From NCBI GenBank assembly GCA_934351445.1, contig CAKRIZ010000037.1, positions 1-20,938 on the forward strand: a stretch of 20,938 bases of DNA. The letters are read 5' to 3'. Under the pieces are notes generated by a model. It did not search any database. It saw only the letters and a program-made list of their open reading frames with translations, and was not told the DNA's origin. Below are positions 15,183 through 20,938 of the stretch, in pieces. The DNA comes from an uncultured Eubacterium sp. (lineage in GTDB: Bacteria; Bacillota; Clostridia; Lachnospirales; Lachnospiraceae). Numbering within the stretch: the first letter of the stretch is position 1; every line of letters begins with the position of its first letter. Position numbers and translations under genes: made by a program.

Positions 15183-16433
15183 TTATTTATTAAAAAATTC
15201 CTCGAATTCCTCATAACCTTCTGCGGTGAGCTTCTCTTTCTGGAATTTTTTATTTTTATTCATACGGACAACTAAAATCTGCTTGCCCTCAGTACGCTCT
15301 GCCTGAGCCTTGCCGATGACCTCCACCAGCTTGTCTGACGGATAACCCTTCTCTATCAGATATGCTTTCTTGGCAGGCTGTGTCGGGATCTTGAAATTGC
15401 TCTCCATGAGCAGCAATACGATACGTTCAAACCCAATCGAAAATCCACACGCAGGCACATCATTTCCGGTAAAGCGTCCGATCATCTTGTCATAACGTCC
15501 GCCACCGCCACAAGCTGCACCGAGCTGCGGCATCACGATCTCAAAGATCGTGCCGGTATAATAACCCATGCCACGCACGAGTGTCGGGTCAAAGACCAGC
15601 TCGAACTTTGCTGTCTTTGTAGCCTCTACTGCGGAGATAATCTCCTGTAAATTCTCATACACACCTTCCCCGAGATAACCCTCCAGTGTATCTGCGAGAT
15701 ATTTTAAGCCATTATCCGCATGCGCTACACCATCGAACAATCCAAGGTATTTTTCGATCGCAGCCGTGTCAAATCCCTCTTTTGCCAGTTCCTCTGCCAC
15801 TCCGTCCCTGCCGATCTTGTCCATCTTATCGAGGATAATGCACACGGTATCAAATGCATCCTCGGGGAATCCGCTGTAGAGTGCCATCGCCTTCAAGATC
15901 CGCCGTTCATTGATATGGATCTCAAAATCTGTAAAACCGATGCGTCCAATCGTTGTTGTCGTCGCTAAAATCAGCTCGATCTCCGCCAGATTGCTCGGCT
16001 CACCCAATATATCGATATCGCACTGCATGAACTGACGGTAACGACCTCTCTGCGGACGGTCCGCACGCCACACATTACCCATCTGCAGCGCCTTGAACGG
16101 TGCCGGCAGATCATTTGCATGATTGGAATAAAAACGTGCCAGCGGAACAGTCAGGTCATAGCGCATACCGAAGTCTACGACATCAGCCTCCTCCTTTGCC
16201 TGGTCCAGCTTTAATTTTTCCCCACGCTTTAAGATCTTAAAAATCAGCTTCTCATTCTCGCCGCCCTGTTTGCTGGAGAGATTGCCGATGTTCTCCATGC
16301 ACGGTGTCTCGATCGGAGTAAAGCCAAAGCTGCGGTACGTGTCTTTGATCACGCCCTGCACATAATCTCTGATCTGCATCTCCTCAGGCAGAATATCTTT
16401 CATGCCGTTTACCGGCTTTTTGCTCAGTGCCAT
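15183..16433 (-). CDS. hisS: Histidyl-tRNA synthetase
   Basis: This class II synthetase charges tRNA-His. The motifs in the 416-residue protein are RYDLTVPLAR (92-101), motif 2 WRADRPQRGRYRQFMQCDID (122-141), the histidine-binding segment VRGMGYYTGT (287-296), and motif 3 GFSIGFERI (330-338). The catalytic parts are complete. The C-terminal part after motif 3 is short (~65 residues from 352) and lacks the usual ADKLGA-type anticodon-domain motifs, ending in a Lys/Glu-rich tail, so this domain is divergent. I chose the ATG at 16433 with GGAGG upstream; the longer frame to 16454 would start inside the leader. A consensus SigA promoter lies ~50 bp upstream. The leader is too short for a T-box. 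Confidence 0.97.
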   Translation of the reverse strand: MALSKKPVNGMKDILPEEMQIRDYVQGVIKDTYRSFGFTPIETPCMENIGNLSSKQGGENEKLIFKILKRGEKLKLDQAKEEADVVDFGMRYDLTVPLARFYSNHANDLPAPFKALQMGNVWRADRPQRGRYRQFMQCDIDILGEPSNLAEIELILATTTTIGRIGFTDFEIHINERRILKAMALYSGFPEDAFDTVCIILDKMDKIGRDGVAEELAKEGFDTAAIEKYLGLFDGVAHADNGLKYLADTLEGYLGEGVYENLQEIISAVEATKTAKFELVFDPTLVRGMGYYTGTIFEIVMPQLGAACGGGGRYDKMIGRFTGNDVPACGFSIGFERIVLLLMESNFKIPTQPAKKAYLIEKGYPSDKLVEVIGKAQAERTEGKQILVVRMNKNKKFQKEKLTAEGYEEFEEFFNK

Positions 16434-16479
16434 TTGATTTCCTCCATAAGTCAAAGTTCTTCCTATTCACACAGAGTCT

Positions 16480-16508
16480 ATTATACGTTCCGCTTCTGCA
16501 AACGTCAA
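16480..16508 (-). promoter_or_regulatory. Consensus SigA promoter of hisS-aspS
   Basis: Read leftward, TTGACG (16508-16503) and TATAAT (16485-16480) are exactly 17 nt apart, matching 5 of 6 and 6 of 6 consensus bases. The expected start near 16473 leaves a ~40-nt leader. Confidence 0.9.
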
Positions 16509-16556
16509 GAACTATAAAATCACCATCCGCGTAACAGAAAGCATTTCGTGATTTTC

Positions 16557-16585
16557 TTGAATTTCCCATAAAAAAAGAATATAAT
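16557..16585 (+). promoter_or_regulatory. Consensus SigA promoter of the chemoreceptor gene
   Basis: TTGAAT (16557-16562) and TATAAT (16580-16585) are 17 nt apart. The spacer is A-rich. The start codon lies 28 nt after the -10 box. This is a SigA pattern, not the SigD pattern common for chemotaxis genes, so basal expression outside the flagellar regulon is likely. Confidence 0.85.
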
Positions 16586-16613
16586 GTGTCTATCTATACA
16601 AAGGAGTACATGT

Positions 16614-18719
16614 ATGAATTACGACGAAAATGTTTTTAAGGAAAAGGCGAACCGAAAAGTCCGCAAAATCTGGATTGTATTTGCAGTATTGTTATGTGCA
16701 AATTATGGCACAGATGTCTCCAATGGTCTGTATCCAACCTCTAACTACATCATCTTTTTATTACTTTGCTGGATTCCGATCATAGCCGGTGAGATCCTGC
16801 TTCGGGTAAAAGGATTTGCCAATGACCGTTACAAGTATGATCTGGCAATCGGCTACAGTATTTTTTATCTGTTCCTCGTATGTACGAGCCGGTCCATGAT
16901 TGCGTTCACCTATATCCTTCCGGTCACGAGCCTTCTGGTGATCTATAAAAACCGGAGCTTTATGATTAAATGCGGCATCGGCAACTGCATCGGCCTTATC
17001 GCCACCGTGGTCTACCGCTATATGGCAGGCTTTCAGTCCGCCGACAACATCAAAGATTATCAGCTGGAGCTCTCCTGTCTGGTGCTGTGCTATATCTGTT
17101 ATGTCATGTCCATCCGTCACTTAAACGAAGCAGACGGTGCCCTGACGGACAGCATCAAGGATGACCTGCACCGTGTTGTAACCACTGTAGAAAAGGTCAA
17201 GACAGCCAGCAACACTGTCCTGGATGGTATCACTGTCGTCCAGGAGCTCGCCAACGAGAACAAACATGGCTCTGATCTGGTAGTTCTGGGCATGAATAAG
17301 CTCTCAGATAACAATGTACAGCTTCAGGAACACACCAGTTCCTCACTGGATATGACCACCGGCATCAACACGCAGGTACAAAATGTCAGCTCCCTGATCA
17401 ACGACATGGTATCTCTCGCCACACAGTCCAGCGAACACGCCAAGAGCAGTTCTTCTGATCTTGACAGTCTGCTTCATACGGCTCACACCATGTCCGATCT
17501 GTCTACGGAAGTCGAACATGTATTAGACGATTTCAAGAAACAGTTTGAGACTGTAAAACAGGAGACCGGAACGATCGAGGAGATCTCTTCCCAGACGAAT
17601 CTCCTGGCACTCAATGCCTCCATCGAAGCTGCACGCGCCGGTGATGCCGGCAAAGGCTTTGCCGTCGTCGCAGAGGAGATCCGTACACTGAGCACGGAGA
17701 CCAAAGAGTCCTCCGGTCAGATTAAGAAAGCACTGGTACAGCTTCAGAGCACATCCGAGAAGATGACACAGTCCATCGAACAGACACTGGAATTGATCCA
17801 GCAGACATTACAGAAAATCTCCCAGACAGATGAAAATGTCGAGCAGATCAATGCCGATTCCATTCAGCTCGGTCAGCATATCGAAGTCGTAGATACTGCG
17901 ATCAAAGAGGTCGAAGTCTCCAACCAGCATCTGGTCGGCAACATGGAACAGATCTCCCAGATTGTCTCCGAAATGCTAAGCTGCGTGACCGATTCTGACG
18001 AAACCAGCAAGCGGATGGTCAGTAAATATGATGAGAGTGCAAGCAACATCAATAAAATCGAATCCACACTCGAGGCACTCATGTGTGAGCTCGGCATGGG
18101 TGGATTTATGGGTATCGAAGATGTCACTCCCGGTATGAAAATCGAACTGACCGTCAACACTGACAGTTCCGGAAACGTGAATCCACGGAAGGTATACCGC
18201 GGTGAGCTGATCAAACACAGCAACCATCACCTGATGGTCTCACTGGAGGAGCATCCGAAATTTGCGGAACATACGTTCTGCAATATCCAGATCGTTGCCG
18301 GAAATGTACTGTATTGCTGGAATGATGCCTCCATCATCCAGTCAGAGCAGGCGGATACATACTCGATCAGAGTCAATTCGGCTGCACAGATCAACAACCG
18401 TAGAAAATATCCACGTATAGATATCTCTAATGCCTGCCGCATCACAGTCTCCGGTTCCGAGCGCAGCTATGAAGGCCGGTTGTACAATATCAGTGCAAAT
18501 GGTTTTGCATTTATCTGTGCCGATCAATTCTTTGCCAACGCCAAGGGGCAGCGTCTCACACTTGAGATCGAGAATTTTGACCTGACTTCCCACAACCATC
18601 TGGATGGCCGTATTATCCGCTGTTCAGAAAACGAAGGTGTCTATATTGTCGGCTGCCAGATGCCGGATGATGACCCGGACATTATGGAATATGTAAACAA
18701 AAAGCTGGGTACCGTATAA
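16614..18719 (+). CDS. Membrane chemoreceptor with C-terminal YcgR-like/PilZ module
   Basis: The 701-residue protein begins with about six transmembrane helices (~19-168) and has no extracellular ligand domain or clear HAMP. A long coiled-coil methyl-accepting signalling domain (~180-490) follows, with the conserved hairpin tip [19 protein letters not shown] (322-340) and [16 protein letters not shown] after it. Residues ~505-590 resemble a YcgR N-terminal domain (PGMKIELTV). The PilZ domain (~595-690) keeps both c-di-GMP motifs: RKYPR (597-601, RxxxR) and NISANG (625-630, [D/N]xSxxG). It should pass signals to CheA/CheW and sense c-di-GMP. The ATG at 16614 has AAAGGAG upstream; an in-frame ATG at 16584 overlaps the promoter. 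It forms a single-gene unit between promoter and terminator. Confidence 0.92.
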   Translation: MNYDENVFKEKANRKVRKIWIVFAVLLCANYGTDVSNGLYPTSNYIIFLLLCWIPIIAGEILLRVKGFANDRYKYDLAIGYSIFYLFLVCTSRSMIAFTYILPVTSLLVIYKNRSFMIKCGIGNCIGLIATVVYRYMAGFQSADNIKDYQLELSCLVLCYICYVMSIRHLNEADGALTDSIKDDLHRVVTTVEKVKTASNTVLDGITVVQELANENKHGSDLVVLGMNKLSDNNVQLQEHTSSSLDMTTGINTQVQNVSSLINDMVSLATQSSEHAKSSSSDLDSLLHTAHTMSDLSTEVEHVLDDFKKQFETVKQETGTIEEISSQTNLLALNASIEAARAGDAGKGFAVVAEEIRTLSTETKESSGQIKKALVQLQSTSEKMTQSIEQTLELIQQTLQKISQTDENVEQINADSIQLGQHIEVVDTAIKEVEVSNQHLVGNMEQISQIVSEMLSCVTDSDETSKRMVSKYDESASNINKIESTLEALMCELGMGGFMGIEDVTPGMKIELTVNTDSSGNVNPRKVYRGELIKHSNHHLMVSLEEHPKFAEHTFCNIQIVAGNVLYCWNDASIIQSEQADTYSIRVNSAAQINNRRKYPRIDISNACRITVSGSERSYEGRLYNISANGFAFICADQFFANAKGQRLTLEIENFDLTSHNHLDGRIIRCSENEGVYIVGCQMPDDDPDIMEYVNKKLGTV

Positions 18720-18740
18720 GTATTACTTTATAAGAAACCA

Positions 18741-18790
18741 AATGGACGTCATATCGCTATATAAAACGATACAGCGATATGACGTCCATT
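18741..18790. terminator. Convergent hairpin between the chemoreceptor gene and panF
   Basis: AATGGACGTCATATCGCT (18741-18758) and AGCGATATGACGTCCATT (18773-18790) are perfect 18 bp arms around a 14-nt loop. It lies 21 bp after the chemoreceptor stop and 14 bp before the panF end. The rightward tract is GATCTTTTCC and the leftward one TTGGTTTC, so both genes probably share it. Confidence 0.8.
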
Positions 18791-18804
18791 GATCTTTTCC
18801 ACTA

Positions 18805-20292
18805 CTAAAAACACGTATCCAGAATATCCTGATCCAGACCATCCTTTCCGGTGATCTCACCGACTCCAAAATACAGGACCGCTCCTACCAGAAGCCCCCA
18901 TACCACAGCATTGATTCCTGCAATCTTGATGAAATAAGTTGCAAAAATATAGGTAGCCACCGCACCGACACTGCTGCATACTGCCGCCTGCTTTGTTCCC
19001 TTTTTCCAGAACAGGCCTCCGACAAGCGGCCAGAGGAATGTGCATTCCAGTCCTCCAAACGCAAACATATTTAACAGGAAAATAATATCCGGCGGATTGA
19101 TCGTAAGAATCATGACAATGGCTCCTAATATCAGAGTGAATATGGTGCTGACCAGCTTTACATGCTTCTCATAGCTCGCATTTTTGACCGGATCATCCTT
19201 CACCATATAGGTCTTCCACAGATCCTTTACAATCGCAGCTACCGTCAGGATCAGCAGCGAATCTGCCGTAGACATGACTGCTGCCATTGGCGCGGCGAGG
19301 AAGATCGCTGCGATTCCCGGTGGCATGATCTTCTGTATCATATATGGAACAAAATAATCCGAAGTAGGCAGATCACTGGTATCCACCAGTGCACCCGCCC
19401 ATGTTCCGGCCAGATGCATCCCGACAATGACAAAACCACAGGTCAGCACGCCGATCCACATCGCCCGGTGCATGCTTTTCGTATCTTTAAATCCCATTGC
19501 ACGCACGGCAGTCTGAGGCAGTCCCAGTGTACCAAATCCGACCAGAATCCAATAGCTGAGCAGCCCACCGGGCGTATATTTTGAGAAAATGTCATCATAT
19601 ACATCGGGCAGATTCGCCGCAAGTCCCGCATCGATCGCTGCCAGCCCTCCACCGGCTCTCAGAACAAAGAATAGAAACAGGAAGGTTCCGATACACATGA
19701 CTATTCCCTGTATTGTATCTGTGATCACCACGGCGCTGAATCCGCCAATTGCGGTATATAAAACCACGACTGTTCCAAAAATCAGGAGCGAAGTCACATG
19801 ATCCATTCCCGTGATCGATGCAATGAGCGTCGCTCCACCGGTAAACTGTCCGATCATCTGCGTGATACAAAAGACAATCAGTCCCAGACTGGTGATGACC
19901 ACAAGAGCATCACTCTTGTAACGCGCTTTCAGGTAACCTGCTACTGTCACTGCCCCGGTTCTGCGTGAAACCAGTGCCAGCTTATTGCCCAGTACACCGA
20001 GTACCAAAAATGTAACCGGAACCTGAATGGCTGCGATCCATGTCTGTGCATAGCCATAGGTAAGACCGGCGGCACCCGGTCCGGAGATAAACGAACTGGC
20101 AGATGTATAGGTCGCCATGATTGTCATTGCCAGCACGAAGCCATTCATGGTTCTGCCGCCAATAAAATACTTCTTCTCCTCCGAGGTATGCAGGTTCTGT
20201 TCTGCCTTTTTACTGTAAACAATACTTACAATCACATTGAATAACAGATATGCGATAAATACCGTTAATATGATCTTCTGATTACTGCTCAT
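18805..20292 (-). CDS. panF: Sodium/pantothenate symporter
   Basis: This solute:sodium symporter family protein imports pantothenate, the precursor of coenzyme A. Its 495 residues hold about 13 membrane helices. Typical PanF stretches are visible: TYTSASSFISGPGAAG near the N-terminus, the GGFSAVVITDTIQGIVM sodium-symporter signature, TLGLPQTAVRAMGFKD, and AAPMAAVMSTADSLLI. The assignment is supported by the overlapping yhdT gene, which is its usual partner. I chose the ATG at 20292 with GGAGG 6 nt upstream, inside the end of yhdT; a longer frame to 20343 would overlap yhdT by far more. The end is a convergent hairpin. Confidence 0.93.
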   Translation of the reverse strand: MSSNQKIILTVFIAYLLFNVIVSIVYSKKAEQNLHTSEEKKYFIGGRTMNGFVLAMTIMATYTSASSFISGPGAAGLTYGYAQTWIAAIQVPVTFLVLGVLGNKLALVSRRTGAVTVAGYLKARYKSDALVVITSLGLIVFCITQMIGQFTGGATLIASITGMDHVTSLLIFGTVVVLYTAIGGFSAVVITDTIQGIVMCIGTFLFLFFVLRAGGGLAAIDAGLAANLPDVYDDIFSKYTPGGLLSYWILVGFGTLGLPQTAVRAMGFKDTKSMHRAMWIGVLTCGFVIVGMHLAGTWAGALVDTSDLPTSDYFVPYMIQKIMPPGIAAIFLAAPMAAVMSTADSLLILTVAAIVKDLWKTYMVKDDPVKNASYEKHVKLVSTIFTLILGAIVMILTINPPDIIFLLNMFAFGGLECTFLWPLVGGLFWKKGTKQAAVCSSVGAVATYIFATYFIKIAGINAVVWGLLVGAVLYFGVGEITGKDGLDQDILDTCF

Positions 20293-20566
20293 CCTCGCCC
20301 TCCTCATCACCCTCCTCATCATAAGAGAAATCGATAAACACATATTTGAGCAGCCAGAACACCCCGATGACCGCCAGAACTACCGTGCCAAATACTGACA
20401 CTACAAACCACGCCGGCATATGGAAGAATGTCCAACCGGTATCATTCAGCAAAAATGCCGTCAGCACATGCCATAAAAAGCAGACCACAACGACCGCCAG
20501 CGTCGCCTTGATCTCTTTGACGCACTGCTTATGTTTTTCTTCCTTTGTTAATTTCATCATTTTCAT
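20282..20566 (-). CDS. yhdT: YhdT-family (DUF997) small membrane protein
   Basis: The 94-residue product has a basic N-terminus (MKMMKLTKEEKHKQ), two transmembrane helices (~22-40 and ~54-76) and a very acidic tail (DEEGDEEGEDEQ). YhdT-like proteins are usually encoded directly before PanF and are thought to help the symporter; the mechanism is not known. The ATG at 20566 has AAAGGAAG upstream. The codons of the acidic tail provide the ribosome binding site of panF, and the two genes overlap by 11 bp, so production is coupled. The tail is longer than I would expect for the family. Confidence 0.88.
   Translation of the reverse strand: MKMMKLTKEEKHKQCVKEIKATLAVVVVCFLWHVLTAFLLNDTGWTFFHMPAWFVVSVFGTVVLAVIGVFWLLKYVFIDFSYDEEGDEEGEDEQ
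20298..20320. repeat. Tandem repeat encoding the YhdT tail and the panF ribosome binding site
   Basis: CCCTCCTCATC occurs at 20298-20308 and again at 20310-20320, a 12-bp period. On the coding strand each unit contains GATGAGGAGGG, so it encodes Asp-Glu-Glu-Gly and also a GGAGG ribosome binding site; the copy nearest to panF is used. Confidence 0.6.
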
Positions 20567-20614
20567 AAACTTCCTTTCTACTATCGATTTGGTGAACTGC
20601 CAGAAAAATCCAGA

Positions 20615-20938
20615 TCAGTCACTCACGGGCAGGACAATCCGCGAACAGTAGCGCTGTGCTTCGATCTCCCGCCCCGTATAGGGCGCAACGATACCCAGCA
20701 CACGCGGCAGACCGACAGGTGTCAGTCCCCGCTCCTTCACCTTGCGTCCCAGCGTCAGCCATGCTTCATCTACGCCTGCGTCATATTCACCGTAATACAA
20801 CACGGACAGCACACGGCATGCCGGCAGCACGACTGCGTCCGCCGGTGCCTGTTCCTGCTGCACCGGTACGCAGACCCAGTAGGGATAGGGCTTCTCTCCG
20901 ATATAGCCCTCCAGATAATCGTTCCGCTCCTGTACCAC
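20615..20938 (-). CDS. GyrI-like effector-binding domain protein, partial (5' end outside window)
   Basis: The frame is open to the right edge, so the N-terminal part is missing. The visible 107 residues match the last part of a GyrI-like small-molecule binding domain: PACRVLSVLYYGEYDAGVDEAWLTLG, then ERGLTPVG, then IVAPYTGREIEAQRYCSRIVLPV. Such domains follow a MerR- or AraC-type DNA-binding domain in multidrug-response regulators, or stand alone. I expect a MerR-type regulator here, but cannot see the DNA-binding part. It ends 48 bp before yhdT, on the same strand, with no clear terminator. Confidence 0.8.
   Translation of the reverse strand: MVQERNDYLEGYIGEKPYPYWVCVPVQQEQAPADAVVLPACRVLSVLYYGEYDAGVDEAWLTLGRKVKERGLTPVGLPRVLGIVAPYTGREIEAQRYCSRIVLPVSD

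Noticed and set aside
16434..16480. T-box leader for hisS-aspS
   Set aside because: The consensus promoter leaves only about 40 nt of leader, too short for a T-box, and no specifier or antiterminator bulge sequence is visible.
1..20938. CRISPR array, tRNA, rRNA, transposase or phage genes
   Set aside because: No regularly spaced direct repeats, cloverleaf-like sequences or transposase/integrase motifs were found on either strand by eye.

Overview
The window looks like chromosomal DNA from a low-to-mid GC, motile, anaerobic Clostridia bacterium, most likely a member of the Lachnospiraceae. The grounds are strong AGGAGG ribosome binding sites, consensus SigA promoters, an ispE-gntR pair, a hisS-aspS operon, a sodium/pantothenate symporter with its YhdT partner, a chemoreceptor carrying a PilZ domain, and a compact Tad-type (type IVc) pilus/secretion locus. 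The base composition, judged by eye as a little under half GC, would suit a Roseburia-like genus. That placement is inference; there is no rRNA or marker search behind it.

Layout, left to right. Positions 1-546 hold no convincing gene. They contain a ~377 bp fold-back element (96-472) with nested inverted arms, and then a strong hairpin terminator. Next comes the leftward operon ispE -> gntR (FCD-type GntR regulator, 547-2102), with a SigA-like promoter and a perfect TTGTATACAA palindrome in its leader that is a good candidate operator for the regulator. A rightward gene of unknown function (2301-2957) shares a convergent hairpin terminator with a leftward operon that encodes a CNNM/CorC-type membrane protein and a ten-TM ArsP_2-family metal exporter (3012-5174).

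From 11497 down to 5244 runs an eight-gene leftward cluster of tightly coupled genes. Its order is two MinD/TadZ-like proteins that have both lost their Walker A lysines, a TadA/CpaF ATPase, one membrane protein with two T2SSF-like halves (apparently TadB and TadC in one chain), and four single-TM pilin-like proteins, one of only 57 residues. No prepilin peptidase or outer-membrane component is in view. This reduced Tad system is the most interesting part of the window. A long intercistronic hairpin separates the machine genes from the pilin-like genes.

Upstream of it lie metF and mntP (leftward, 11643-13140), a double hairpin that terminates aspS, and the hisS -> aspS operon (13328-16433) driven by a consensus promoter. 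A divergent consensus promoter drives a chemoreceptor with a C-terminal YcgR-like/PilZ module (16614-18719), which would link c-di-GMP to chemotaxis or to surface motility. After a convergent hairpin come panF and yhdT (18805-20566, leftward), and at the right edge the C-terminal part of a GyrI-like effector-binding protein. I see no tRNA, rRNA, CRISPR array, transposase or phage gene.
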